64,000 nt of DNA from Silene latifolia (Eukaryota; Streptophyta; Magnoliopsida; Caryophyllales; Caryophyllaceae): positions 8,634,001-8,698,000 of the forward strand of contig NC_133526.1 in the NCBI RefSeq assembly GCF_048544455.1. Reading direction: 5' to 3'. Below, piece by piece: positions 45,301 through 58,044 of the stretch. Under the pieces are notes generated by a model, which was given only the letters and a program-made list of their open reading frames with translations, was not told the origin of the DNA and did not search any database. The position numbers and the translations under genes were made by a program. Within the stretch, counting starts at the first letter, position 1. Every line of letters starts with the position of its first letter.

Positions 45301-46900
45301 ACGAAAGAATTTTTGTATAGGTTTTGACAGGATGGAACAGTCTGCAAGCATAAAACAAGAACAATCCATCAACTCCAATATTCAGCAACGAAAAAGAAAT
45401 AAGAGCTAACGCTAGATCCTAATCTCAACTAAATCATACACATATACACATACTGAATTCATATCCCATAGTGCATAAAAGTCCCTGACATACATTCAAA
45501 GAATATATACGGGAATAACACGTCAATCATTAGCCTATTCACAAATGCAAACACCATAAGTGTTTATCAAATCAACAAAACAGAAATACAAACACAAACC
45601 AACCACTTCCCCGTTCACAACAAAAAATTATAATTAAAGAGCGAAATTACATATACATTGCGTTAAGGTTATGTTTGGTTGGATGTAATCATAAAGGTAG
45701 TGTATTAGATCTCGCTTAGCAGAGATAAGATGGAAAACAAAAGGGATAAGATGTACGGACTATGGAATATCAAATAACATACTCTTGTGAGTCCTCATCT
45801 TTCTCCCCTTCTCTTCTCACCTTGTCTTTACTAAGTAGGATCCACTCGGTTGAAATTGTAATCATGCCGAACCAAACAAGTAAACAACCCATAAATGGAA
45901 TCAATTAACTGCCACCAAAATCTCGATTTGCCAACAAATAACATAACATTAAATCGCAGATTCCAATATACTACTAGACACACACCAAATAAGTTGGGGG
46001 TAATAAACCACAGACAAACAATTACCAATAACAAGCCACTAAATTTCCAAATAGTAACCATAAAGATACACCCAAAAATTGGTCTAGAATGATAATCACC
46101 CTGAAACAAATAACCAATCACAGAATTCTCAACTAACACGAAAAACACTCAAAAACACCAGGCAGACTATAATAAAGATTGCATCTTTTTTCATAAATTA
46201 ATGCCACGTCAACAACGACATTACCCTGGTGCCTTAACAAATACCCGGGTAAGGCGGGGTCAGATGTACGAAGCCTTACCCTATGTTAACAATCAAATAA
46301 CCAATCACATAATTCTCAATTAACAACAAAAAAACACACAAAAACACCAGGCAGACTATAATAAAGATTGCATCTTTTTTCATAAATTAATACCACATCA
46401 ACAACGACATTACCATGGTGCCTTAACAAATACCCGGGTAACGCGGGGGTCAGATGTACGAAGCCTTACCCTATCTTAAACAATCAAATAACCAATCACA
46501 GAATTCTCAATTAACCACCAAAAACACACAGAAACACCAACCAGACTATAATAAAGATTGCATCTTTCTTTACAAATTAATAACACAACAACAAGGGCAA
46601 TCATTACCCTATGATAGAAATCAAAAAAAAAAAAAAAAAAAAACATACATTGAGAATCCTGGAGATGCCTTGAGCCTTAAGAAGTTCAGACCTAGAAGCA
46701 TTATCATAAGTACCAAGAAAAAGGAAATCATTAAAGATCTGAGAAGGGAAAGCACCACCAGTAGTTTGCATACAAGAAGCATTAGTTTGATCACTAGTAA
46801 TTGGCATTCTATGACCACATATTCCACATACTTCTCCTTCTTCAAATTTATGATAATGCCCACATACTGTACATGGGTTTTCTCTCTCTCTTTTTCTCAT
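42369..46900 (-). CDS. IBR5: IBR5, dual-specificity protein phosphatase
   Basis: 256 codons in five exons: 46900-46649, 45341-45242, 43626-43569, 43173-43067, 42622-42369. All phases join. The N-terminus has a paired-Cys module (Cys10/13 and Cys25/28; MRKRERENPC...CGHYHKFEEGEVCGICGH) seen in plant IBR5. The catalytic domain includes FLFLGTYDNASRSELLKAQGISRILN and the signature VHCMTGKSRS with nucleophile Cys131 and Arg137, split by an intron inside the Arg codon. The C-terminal tail is Ala/Phe-Gly rich. Arabidopsis IBR5 has 257 residues. It dephosphorylates MAP kinases (MPK12 in Arabidopsis) and modulates auxin and ABA responses; this is known for the family and inferred here. Intron 1 (1.3 kb) carries a SINE-derived triplicate. 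Confidence 0.95.
46108..46620. repeat. Three-unit tandem repeat (187/191 bp period) in IBR5 intron 1, SINE-derived
   Basis: Units begin AAATAACCAATCAC at 46108, 46295 and 46486. Units 1 and 2 are full; unit 3 stops early, near the poly(A) run at 46624. Each of the first two contains CCTTAACAAATACCCGGGTA and GGGTCAGATGTACGAAGCC. The complement of these (GGCTTCGTACATCTGACCCC) is like the body of a plant SINE. The unit ends close to the exon 1 donor. Confidence 0.8.
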
Positions 46901-47915
46901 CTTTTCTTTTTTATTGATTAACTAGATCGTAGGATCGAATCGGGATTCTGATAATAATAATGATTGAGTATACCAATGAAGAAGATGAACAAGGAGGAGG
47001 GAGAGAAACGAAACGAAAAAGAAACGAAACCCTTTTTTGTTAAGATTGATTGCGTGATGATTGTATACTTTTATGGTTTGGGTTTTCAAGTGTTGGTCAA
47101 ACTAATTTGGTTTTATCGGATTCACTTCACTTTCTTTGGTTTTATGTAGTCTTTTGTGTTTTTTTAGGAAAATATTATTGGGGAACTAATTTTGTAGAAA
47201 AAAAAAAAAAACTACAACTTGTGCAAGATTCTTTAAATCTTACCTAAACAGAATTTTTTATCTCAATTTATGAAAATAAATATATTTCAAAGATCTTTTA
47301 GTTTTTTCTTTTCATTAGGGAAACAAACGGATTTAATCATTAGATGTTTACAAAAATTTGGTAGGGACGGTTTCTTACTAAATTATTAGAGATCAATCTT
47401 TTGTATTGCTTTTCGTAGTTCACAAAAACTTTAGAGAGACGGTCTCTCAATAGCGTTATTGAGAGATCTCTCACATTATGAGGGGAGGGAGTTGTTTAAT
47501 TTTTATTTTCCATGTTATGTCTCCTACTAATTGAACGGGAGACGATCTCTCAGAAGACCTATTGTACGTAGTTTTCGTAATTTTTTTTATTGTTGATCTT
47601 TGCTAACTACTCGTCAAATTAACAATTTGTAGAACCTAAAACACACATTACTAAACTTTATTAGTTTATTAAAGGTAAAGTTGGCCACGGGTCAGGCTCA
47701 CACCACCGAGCACTTAACCGGCCCATGAACGAGGCGGGTCGGGCCAGGCTGTAGGAGGATGTGACTCGGGCCCGATGTGGGGAGTCTTAGGCGGGTTTGT
47801 GGGCGGGTCGGATTAACCGGCCTGTACTATTTTCGTATTTTCCCCCTAAAATGGCAGGCCAGGCTTAATATATGGAACATGTTTATTTGAGCCAAGGGCT
47901 TGGCAGGTCGAGGTG

Positions 47916-48295
47916 GGGCTACACGGGCTAGGCCAAAATTGACCCTAAGCCAGGCGGGACTGGCACGTTGCTTTGGTCAGGTCTAATTAACGGTAGTGAA
48001 ATGGTAAGTTAGGGTCGAACCCTCGAGAAAGCGAATAAGCCAGGAAACTAATCTAAACTACTGTCTAATACTAATGCTCTATACGGGCTACACAGGCTGG
48101 GTCGAACCATAGAGGGCGGGGCTACACGGGCTGGGCCAAATTTAACCCTAAGTCAGGTCGGGCTGACCCGTTACTTTGGCAAGGTTTAATTAAAGGTAAT
48201 GAAGTGGTAAGTTAGAGTTGAACCCTAGAGAAAGCGGTTAAGCCTGGAAACTAATCTAAACTATTGTCTAGTACTAATGCTTTATTAAGACTTAC
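47916..48295. repeat. Direct duplication, 203 bp period, in GGGC-rich block
   Basis: GGGCTACACGGGCT begins both copies (47916 and 48119). They continue in parallel through ACCCTAAG, GGTCTAATTAA, AAATGGTAAGTTAG, TCGAACCCT and GAAACTAATCTAAACTA. By eye roughly four bases in five agree. Confidence 0.75.
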
Positions 48296-48682
48296 TAATC
48301 CCCTATAGACTAAATGAATAGGAAAAACTCAAAGTTTTCCCGCCTAAAATATTTCTCTTATTTTGATATAATCTCTTATTTTCTTTCCTATTTCAATATA
48401 GTTCCTTATTTAGAATTTGCTTCTTTTTTATGATAAAAATTTCGTTCTCGGTAAGATAAATTGTAGCTAAAATATATGATATTAAAAAAGTTATAAAACA
48501 ATATCATTAAATCTGTGTAAAAACTTTCTTTCATTAAAATACACATTTCATGTTATGAGTATTACTTAAATTTTTTTTTCTCTCAAATAAAAATACAATG
48601 ATGAAAAACGTTAAAAAAATAATGAATTGTCAATTTATACTCTATAAATATATTATACTAAAAGGTAAAATTCTATAAACAC

Positions 48683-48712
48683 CGTGCATGCATTGCACGA
48701 CGCCTATACTAG
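48683..48712 (+). mobile_element. Helitron 3' end
   Basis: The hairpin CGTGCATGCATTGCACG (48683-48699) is followed by ACGCCTATA and CTAG|T (48709-48713). The AT-rich DNA on its left (48300-48680) probably belongs to the element. No convincing 5' TC end was found, so only the terminus is called. Confidence 0.6.
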
Positions 48713-49785
48713 TTAAGATTATTAACTAGGTTGACATAAAAGGAGAGATTTTGATGTGAATAGTGACACGAGAATAATAAAGATGCAACTTTGTTAACAA
48801 AGACAATAAATCAAACGTTATTTATGCAAGAAAACAATATAAGAGAAATGTTTTGTGCAACTTGTTCCAAGTATACATTTCCTAAGCAGGTAAAAACCCC
48901 TCCTTTCCCTCTTCTCTATTTACACATTACAGCAAATCATATGATGGTGGTAGACAACATTAAACTATGGTTGAATACCCTTCTTAATATGAATCCCCAA
49001 ATATAAGACACACAAGGTTCTTCACGCAAGAGCAATACAAATTAAGGAGCTGTAATGGCTTGCTTTTAGTGGGACGATCTACTTATATTCGTGATCTAGA
49101 AGAATTGAGATTGTGAAACCCTTGTATTCGCAAATTGTTGATATTGTTCAATAGTAATGATTTGAATCATAACGACTACTGTCCAATAGCTATTAGTACA
49201 AAGATTAAGGAAATAAATATGGGTGAATTTAAACCACACAAGACATAAAACTCTCCACTCACATGTAGATGAGCCATAAGAGATTACCAAGAAAGGAAAT
49301 AAATAACTATTCAATAATACACCCCAGAATAAAAATAGATAACTATTGACCGAAACAAAAGAGTACTACTTTGACATACTTGGATTAATTTGAGGCGATT
49401 GTCTAATTTGTCTACATAAACACATACGGAGTACATATTTATAATGGTGCTTCCATCTTGTACTCCTATATACTTACCAACATGATTGAACTTATTTTGC
49501 TACAAAAACATAATAAAGAGTCTATTACATGTAACTTCATATATTACCCAGCCATAGCTAAAAAACACCAACAGTTGCCAAAATTCCCTAACAAATAGAC
49601 AATTGAGAATTTGATGAGAAGGATAAAAACACAAGCTTTACCTTCTTTTTCTTCCATCAAGTAATTCTATTTTTTTTCTATAGTTCTACAAATAGTTGTA
49701 ATTGTTACGCAGGGTATAATTACGATAACTCCCCAAAACGGAGCTTTTGATGTGTGTCCTTGAATGGATTATTCAATAGTCAGGT

Positions 49786-52700
49786 TTACGTGTACTTGGA
49801 CTTGAAGCCTTCTGTGAGAGGCACCACTTTCCCTGATACCCTAGCCTGCAATTTTGACACCGCTTGACGGATGTCCTGCAATTATAGCAGAGAGACTGTT
49901 AGAATATACTGAATGTCTTATGTTTAAACTAGTAATAGGTCAAGATATGGTTAGTAACAAAATGGAAGTATACACACAATAAATAGAGAAAGAGGGATTT
50001 TACCTCGAGATGATAGCGTGAAGAAAAATGCGTCAACAATACAGTTTTGTTTCGTATCCACTTGGCGTGTTCCAAGAGCTGTGGTAAAAGAACACTTTAA
50101 TCACTGTTCAATAGTAATGATTTGAATAATAACGGCCAGCCCCATACACTATGGCAGATGTTCACGAAGAAAAAAAAAAATCTATGGCAGGGTGGGTGAG
50201 ATGGGTGAATGGGTTAAAAATGTACACAACCTACATGTGCTTTGGAAAAAATAACGTGTTTTTCGATGATCAGTAACAGAAAATGCGCGTACTGAGACAG
50301 AAATACAACATACCTCGTATAAATGAGTATGGCCACGCTCACGTGCTTGCTCAACACTAAATCCATCATCCAGAAAAGTTGCCTGTTAAAGCGCCACCCA
50401 GATCAAAAAAAGAAAGTCGGTTCAAAATGTATTGATGAACGACAACTTCATGTTTGTATCATGAAATCTAAGTTGAACAGGAAAAATCTCGTTTAAGTGT
50501 GATTACCTCGGTGATTAAGAGCTTTGCCCTGAGTGCATCTGCGTTACGTGGTTCAAGCAAAAAATCAGAAGTTGTGTCTCCGGTGAATGCCACTTCTGGT
50601 GACAATATCATGTCTGTAATCTACAAACATTTCAAAGTCAAAAAGTTATCAGAATCAGGAGAGGAGGACATAGTATTATAAACTAACCTCAACTCCAGAT
50701 TTCTTCAGTTTCTCAATTTGGTTTCCTTTCAGATGTATGTACTGCTTCTTCAACTTTTTCCTAATTGAATAGATGACGTATCCCTGATAACAGAACAAGA
50801 AGTTAAAGGATTACAAACTCATAATTTGTAGACAATCCAGAATAAGACGTGATCCGTTTATATAGTACTATAATATATACAAGTAGAGTCGAAAGAAAAT
50901 CTAATAGCAGCACATCAACATCTCCCATCTTATGCTGCATCAATCGAGAATGAATGTTCTTAGGTTCTGCCTAATTCCTATGTTACTCAGATTGTTGCAG
51001 AAGTATCTGACATAGATATGTCTGCGTATGTCATACTTGATTACTTCCATGTTCCAAGAAAATTTCTTATTTTTGCTTGATAAGAAATGACCAAGTGTTT
51101 TACACATGTAAGACATGAGAGTATCACGTACTCAACTCAGCATGGCTGCGTGAGCATTTGAGGGAAATATGAAAAATCGGTGACTCGGTGCAAGATAGAC
51201 TAATTCAAGCACATGCATACTTCAGTGACATACAATGTCTCTTTTCTACTTAACTCTAATATGTTCTAACCTACTCATCGCCTAACAAGAGCAATCTGTT
51301 TTTGGCATCATTATTGTCATTTTTGTACCGTGACGCTTACATGGTAAGAAATGAAACTTCTGGTAGAATATATGTCTTGGAGGTTAGATTATTGGAAGAA
51401 ATCCTTTTACTGAGGGACTGTAACATAGTTCAGCGGATACTAGATTACTTGAGCAGCAAAAACATGTAGTGATAAAAGCAAATAAAAGAATACCTGGCTA
51501 GGAATAACATGATGAGTTTGGAATGGTCGAACAACAAGGTGGTCTCGTAGTTCATATGTTTCACCTTCAGAAGAAACAACAATTATAGGTCATATATGGG
51601 AGGATATACCTTAAACAAAAGAAGAAAACTTGAGACAAATAAAATCAGCGAACATTTCCATACCCACATCGATTGCCACCAAATCAAAATTAAGCTCCAC
51701 CTGACCCATAGACCTATGGATTTCAAATAACTTCTCTACATCATCTTTAAGGCAAGGTGGTACAAAGATAGTTGGTGGCTTCAAGCTGTAAAGTGCACGA
51801 GTTGCCACATACATAGGTAAGCCTCCCTAGAGAAGCAAACATGACTGAGTATGCAGAAAGGAGTAGAGCATGATTTAGCCATATAAATCAAAACGATCGA
51901 ACATAAATTAAACCATAAAATCCAAATCTAGAGAAGCTACAAAACCTACTTATCATATATATAACCCACGAGTTCTTGACTTTATTCCTCAGGAACAAGG
52001 TCTCTGATATGGCAGGAGTAAAGGTCAGTAATTGCCTACAAAGACCAATGAAGCATGACACAACACCGCTCGATTCTTTTTATATTGTGGAACTATAAAT
52101 ATATATCATTGGTAGAGAAATGAAGTACATAATCCACCATTACAGCTATCACCCAGTTAAACATCACACAGACAATCTGACTCTATGTCAAAAGGTATAG
52201 CACAAACATAAGCAACAAAATGAAAACAAAAACAACTTTTACAATGTGATTCATCTTTTGCTAAACCAGACCTATCAGCGACTTCAGAGTGCCGCGAGTT
52301 TTCAGAGGCAATGTAGACAGCAATGCTAGGGAACGGCACAGTAGCACATAACTGCACTTGTTGCTAATCAACCATTCTAAGACTAGTTCTCTCATACAAA
52401 CATGGTCCATCCAATGAATCCACAAGTGGGCCATGGGGCCAGTAGGTTATTAGAGGATATTGTGTGGTGCTGATGTGTAGTGTATTGTCAAGGCTAAAAC
52501 CATGGGGCCAGTAGGTTATTAGAGGATATTGTGTTTGTAAAGCTCACCCAACTAGTTCTCTCATACAAACATGGTCCATCCAATGAATCCACAAGTGGTG
52601 GCTTTGGACGCATGCCACCTAGTAAACTTTCCCAAGGCAGCCACATTTCAAATCTTAAAGAGTGTTTAATACTCAGACCACCCTCCATATCTCTACAAAC

Positions 52701-54778
52701 AGTATCGCAAACAACCAAAGGTAAGCATACAAGCATAAGACAGTTTCCTACACCCAAGCATGAATTCTACTGAATTTTTTTTCAGTAAGAACATTACAGT
52801 TGACTTTATTTAAGAAGATTTTGCACCGTTCATACACAGCCAGATATCTAAATGGCAGTTGAGTTGGTGGCATGCGTAAAGCATACAGAAGATTTTGCAC
52901 CGTTCATACACAGCTAGAGGCTTTTGAGAAAGTGCAAATTGGTCTCAACAATAAGAAAATGGAGCCTTAATCACCCTTGCTAAACGTGTACAGGCCATCA
53001 ACAAACATTAAAGATCCATTTTCTTAACAATTTTTTTCATACTCATTCTTGTTCCTCAAAACTTATTCCACTCAATACAGTCATGGATAAAATGTCAACT
53101 TTTAGGGTTCAAAGAGAGCCACAAAGGCACTGATACAGATTGGTAGTTGGGTACTGAAACCTCGCCTTGGGTACTACCCTTCAATTACTTTACTAGGCAG
53201 AGCACCGTTGTGCTAAGCTGACATCCACAGGTATGGTATAATTTAGTACTCCATACAGCAGTGATATATCTACCAAGTGAATTAGATAAAAAATAACTTA
53301 CACAGCAGAAACAAATGGCAGCTTCATGAAACATGTTAATTGAAACTTGAAAGTTGAAACATATCCTTAGATGATTGTCATTGAAATTTCTCAACGTTCG
53401 CAATTTATTCCTCAGGTAACGGATCCACCAACATAATCACAGGAGTAAAGGTCTGTCTATTGTCTAAAAAGACAAATGAAGCTATGACACTAGAGTCCTA
53501 CATCACTTGATTCTTTTTCCTCGGATTTATTGCATTCAATACTGTTAAATGGCTAATTTTTGGTTCAAAGTGAGCCACAAAAGGCAGTGACACACATTGG
53601 TACTGAGACCTCCCCTTAAGAACTAGTTGCTTTACCACGCACTAGCTACAAAGCTGATATCCTCTGGTGTAAACCGTAGTGAACTCCAGAGGATATCTCT
53701 TTGTAGCTGGTGTGTGGTAAATCAACTAAAGGGTAGTTCTTGAGGGGATGTCTCAGTACCAATGTGTGTCACTTCTTTTAATTATGTTTAACTCTTTTAG
53801 CAGAAAAAACAGGGGTTTTACCAACTTACTCGGAAAAATATTAACACAGCCTGCAGAAGCAAACGGCATAAATATCACTGAGAAAGCTGGCATTCCTATA
53901 ACCCCGTGAAACCCGTTTGTTGACACATGTCCTTAAACATATTCTCAGATGAATATCCTCGAAATTTCTTAAAATTCACTCATTTTTACCAAGAAACTCA
54001 ATTAACAACATCACAGAAACCACTAGAGCAAATGAGATTGCCCTTGAAATCAGGATTTTCAATTGGCATAAACTACTACTCCAACCGAAATCGTAAGAAA
54101 CACACTTCCATGTGTGATTATGCAAAGCCTTACATAACATGAATTGATGAACCCTAACCTAACACAAAACTATTCTTATCCAATTTTCAACAACCCAATT
54201 CAACTTAAGGCAAAATCATTTCAACTAAAATGCAAATAACCAGGTATACTATACAAAACAAATTAAGCAAACCATATAGCACATTCTCCTATTTCCAACA
54301 ATAACATTACCCCAGTACCTCAATGGCTCCCGCAAATTACGCGATAAGAAAGTAAAAAAAGGATACTTACAATATGATCAAGGTGACCATGAGTGATAAA
54401 GACAAAATTCTGATGAACAGCTCTTAAAGGGCATCTACCAATATCAAAAACAGACTTAAATTCAGGAAGAATAACACAAGTCTCATGCCCACCAATTGAT
54501 ACACCTTCAACTGTAAACCCATCAATTTCAAACCCTTTTCTATGAACTTCAGCTCTTGCTTTCCTGTACTCTTCTTCCTCTATTGCTTTCCCTATTGCTG
54601 AAAATACTCCTGGCCCTTTTATGGCTTCTACCCGACCCACACCCGGACCCGGACCCGATAGGGAGAGGTTGAATGGTGCTGGTGGTTTTCGGGGTGTTGG
54701 GTGTAAAATGGGGTCACTCAAATGGTGAAGAAGATAAGGTGGGTTACTTGGGGCTGGAATATTTACTGATATTTGCAT
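49786..54778 (-). CDS. TRZ2: TRZ2, short-form tRNase Z (tRNA 3'-end endonuclease), probably plastid
   Basis: 361 codons in eight exons: 54778-54371, 51826-51664, 51564-51494, 50783-50688, 50620-50507, 50382-50314, 50078-50004, 49875-49786. All phases join. About 50 N-terminal residues, rich in Pro, Ser and Leu, precede the domain, consistent with a transit peptide. The core starts near FTVEGVSIGGHETCVILPE. The metallo-beta-lactamase motif HGHLDH is at 130-135 and ends at the first intron. Further motifs are FQTHHVIPSQGY, AFTGDTTSDF (metal Asp), ATFLDD, RGHTHLYE and LTHFSSRY. Family knowledge: it cuts after the discriminator base to remove the 3' trailer of tRNA precursors, and TRZ2 is the chloroplast isoform in Arabidopsis. 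The first intron is 2.5 kb, with several internal duplications and a long inverted repeat. It lies upstream of IBR5 on the same strand. Confidence 0.95.
52381..52620. repeat. Interleaved direct repeats in TRZ2 intron 1
   Basis: ACTAGTTCTCTCATACAAACATGGTCC... to CACAAGTGG occurs at about 52382 and 52551. CCATGGGGCCAGTAGGTTATTAGAGGATATTGTG occurs at 52432 and 52500. The order A-B-B'-A' makes the region look like two overlapping duplications. A third pair, AAGATTTTGCACCGTTCATACACAGC, lies at 52815 and 52889. Confidence 0.8.
53586..53774. repeat. Long imperfect inverted repeat (about 80 bp arms) in TRZ2 intron 1
   Basis: The left arm runs from AGTGACACACATTGGTACTG to GATATCCTCTGG (53586-53667). 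The right arm CCAGAGGATATC to CAGTACCAATGTGTGTCACT (53686-53773) is its complement with some mismatches. The loop is about 18 bases. The left arm also has a diverged direct relative at about 53105-53235. The fold would form in the TRZ2 pre-mRNA or on either strand. Confidence 0.8.
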
Positions 54779-55869
54779 ATTTCAACAGAGAAAAGGTTTT
54801 ACGGGGGTTTTCAGGAATTTGTAAAAATAATGTTCAAAAAAATGAAAATTGTGAGAGTGTAGAACGGTATAGACCTGTTAAATGGGTTGGGTGAAGTCGC
54901 GGACAAGTGCTTAGTCGGGTTATACGGGTTGCGTATTAAATTTAAATTTTAATATTTTATTTATATATAAAACTGATTTTTAAATTTTAATTACAATTTA
55001 AAGTATTAAATTAATAATTTTAAATTATGATTCAAATATAATATTTAAATATTAATAATTCCATATTTAGTTACATTTTTGACCCTTTGGTAAGGCTAGT
55101 AAACCTAATATGATCCGACTGGCTCGGCCCGAACCCGGACAAATCCAGGCCAATAGATTCAAGAAATGTAGCAAACCAAAACCGACTCGATCCGATGACG
55201 ACCTGTAACCAGATACAACTCGATGATCAGGTCCAACTCGGCATGACCCGATAAAATTGATGACCCGACTATTAGTGAATATTGAGCTTGATGTTGGATC
55301 AAAATGAAAGTGATTTAATATTTAAGATTGATACGTTTTGACTTAATATGAATGAACTAACTCAAATAATGGTTAAAAACTAAATTTAATGGTAAAAATT
55401 GAAGTAATGAGATAACATAACCAGATCCGATAATGACTAGCCCGATACAACATCTGACCCGAAATGAACCCAAACCCGACTCGATCCGAAAAAGAGGCTG
55501 ACCAGATATGACCCGAATCAAAGCTAACGATTCCGAGTATACATGTTTCAAAATGTTTACTTATTTCTGTGAACATGTAAATATGAGGGGGTTAATTCCC
55601 TCTATTTTTATGTAATTTGTATATCAAAATTTCCATTCTAAATTAATTTGACCAACTTAAATTTCCTTTAATCAATTTGAGAATGGTGAATAAAAGGAAA
55701 CTCCGAGCTGTAGGAGCGTGACAGATGCCTAGATTGCCTACGTTACAAAGCTTTAGGCGTAACCGCGTAAGAGATATAATGTTGCGGACGATACAGAAAG
55801 GATTCTTTCATATAGGCGTTTACTCTCATCGCCTCCGGCTGCTAAAAAAAAAAAAACTCTCATCGCCTC
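54779..55869. other. TRZ2 upstream region with ACCCG-word tracts
   Basis: The TRZ2 promoter should be at the left end; no clear TATA box was found. From 55080 to 55290 and 55430 to 55520 the DNA is a degenerate array of words like GACCCGA, AACTCGATGA and CCGACTCG. A short duplicate TACTCTCATCGCCTC / AACTCTCATCGCCTC with an A-run between lies just left of the Copia element (55830-55869). No gene. Confidence 0.6.
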
Positions 55870-56366
55870 TGTAGGGGATTTTCGTAGGGTAATATATTTG
55901 ACCACACACACAATAATAAAGACAAGAATAAAAGGGACACAAATATAACGAGGTTCACCAAATTGGCTACGTCCTCACTGCGGTTGCACTAGGATTTTAT
56001 TGATCACACTCAGAGATTACAATAAGAGTAATATACACAAGAGACTTAAAGACTGCTCTTATTATTACACTTATAACTCACTTATAAGAATTGAGGGATA
56101 CTAAACTGCATTGCACTCATTCCCTTTTATAGGGAAAAGCTTGGGATTCTTCTACGTGGGGTATGTACACAAGGGCAACATTTTCCTTGTGCACAATTCA
56201 TGCGCCTATCAATGAAGACTTTGATGCCAACTTTTCCCCCACCACTTTGGACTTTTGCTATCACCAATAATGCACTTCAGTGGCTTTTTACACAATTGTC
56301 AACAAATGACAATTTGGAGTCATCATTGTGTACTACACTCCAAAACTTGGAGGACCCAAGACAACA
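55870..56366 (-). repeat. Copia 3' LTR (left)
   Basis: 497 bp, matching the right LTR. Differences cluster at 55976-55985 (CTCACTGCGG against CCCATCACCGG on the right), at CTCAGAG/CTCGAG, and at ACTGCTC/ACCGCTTC. Confidence 0.9.
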
Positions 56367-56799
56367 ATCTCCCACCTCCGACAATTTTGGAGGTACCACC
56401 AAAACACCTCATTCACCCGATCCACCTAATACAACCGCGTTTTCGCTCATGCCGATCGCAAGAGCCCAATCGAGGTACAAATCCCAACCTCGACCCATTA
56501 TCATCCAAGTCCTGTTCCCAACGCAACCATACATGCTCGGTTTCACCCATCGCTCCTGGGCGTGCACTCCCACCCGAACGAAACACCCTTTCGTGCCTCC
56601 ACGAACTACTTGAATTTCCGCACACATCCCAGCGTGCCGCCACCTTGTGCGTTCTCGGACCACCTTCCGCCTTCAAACCACCGACTTTACTCACACGGTG
56701 CTTAGTGTAAGGCCCACTATGCATAGTTTTCGGATCCCGCGACAAGTCTCGTGAAACAATTTGAGACTTCATCCCTCCAAATAGCCTACTCTACTCGTG

Positions 56800-57980
56800 T
56801 CACAACACCCTGCAGTGGTGTACAAAGTTCCACTCTTAGTCCCACGAGCTAATACCATAGCTTCCTTGACTATTTTCCAGAACTCCCCTCAAAGACAACC
56901 TTGTAGCCTCGCTTTCATCGAGCTTTCCAACGATATCAATTTCTTTTTCAAGTTCGGGATGAACATGACATCTCGTAGCTCCCACCTACCCCGGTCGGGT
57001 CGATTTTCACATCACCTCTTCCCATAATTGGCATAGCCTTACCATTCGCCAGGTAAGCGGTACCACACCTTCCACCAATAAATTTATGAAAGGAATTTTT
57101 ACATGGGGTAGCGTGAAATGACACACCAGAGTCTAACACCCAAGACTCCATCGGATCTTCGACACTCACAGCCAAAAGATCACCCTCACTCTCAACAGCT
57201 ATCGCCGTACTACCATCCTCATAATTACGCTGCTCTCGGTTTTTCCTAGGATTCACACAATCCCTCCCCGACATGTCCACTCTCCACAATTCCAACAAGT
57301 CGGGCCACCTTTCACTCGTGACTTAGATCTCCCATGATGACCACCTCTATAATTTTTCCTCCCTCTACCCTCTGCAACTAAACCACTCCCATCATTGACT
57401 CCGGAGGTCTCACCTAATTCCTTCTTGCGAATACTTTCGCTCAGAATTAGATCTCGTACCTCGTCAAACTTGAGCTTCTCTTGTCCTTGCGAACTACTAA
57501 TTGCAGTGATGTAGTATCCCAACTACTAGGTAACGAGGATAACAAAATTAAGGCTTTTATCTCGTCATCAAAATCTATTTTTACCGAACTAAGTTGCCTC
57601 GTGATCACATTATAATCATTAATATGATCGGCCATTGTGGTTCCTTCATGCATCTCAGAACCAAATGGATCTCACGCATAAGGAATACCTTATTTGTAGC
57701 AGATGGTTTCTCATACATGTTCTCCAGGGCATTCATCAAAGTCAACCGTCGTTGTCGCATTCATCACATTGAAAGCAACGTTTTACGCCGGCGTCAACCG
57801 GACCACACCTAGCGCCTGCCTATCCAATTTTTCCCACTCAGCCTTCTCCATGGAATCCGGCTTAGAGCCTTCCAATGGGAGATGCATATTCTTCGAATAC
57901 AAATAATCGCTTATTTGCATTTTCCGTAAAGCAAAATCTTTCCCGTCGAATTTATCGAACATGATTTTACCTCCTTCCAT
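56800..57980 (-). pseudogene. Broken Copia gag/protease ORF
   Basis: It starts at ATG 57978-57980 (MEGGKIMFDKFDGKDF), a typical Copia Gag beginning. A UBN2-type Gag piece follows (DFDDEIKALILLSSLPSSW). Then come basic residues and the first half of a CCHC knuckle (CWNCGE) whose remaining His and Cys lie in the next frame. Next are the protease motif WVLDSGVSFHATP and a Gag-pre-integrase piece (KKKLISLE...VLARGTKSGTLY). At least three one-base frame changes and stops interrupt it. The reading ends near 56800, and the remaining 430 bp before the purine tract show no known domain. Confidence 0.8.
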
Positions 57981-58044
57981 TATTGTGAATTTTTGTGGTT
58001 CACTCTTCCTCACCCTTACTCGCCCAACCGACTCGATACTGGGT

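Larger units (their letters stand above)
46901..49785. other. Spacer between IBR5 5' end and TRZ2 3' end
   Basis: No gene was recognised. It should hold the IBR5 promoter at its left (AG-rich leader on the minus strand, no clear TATA box). Beyond it lie a palindromic GAGAGACGGTCTCTCAATA repeat (47433-47550), a GGGCT-rich duplicated block (47640-48290), AT-rich DNA with a Helitron 3' end at 48712, and unmarked sequence up to the TRZ2 stop. Confidence 0.6.

Noticed and set aside
56200-57906. Plus-strand ORFs inside the Copia element
   Set aside because: They are antisense to the Gag/protease reading and to the LTR. No independent protein similarity.
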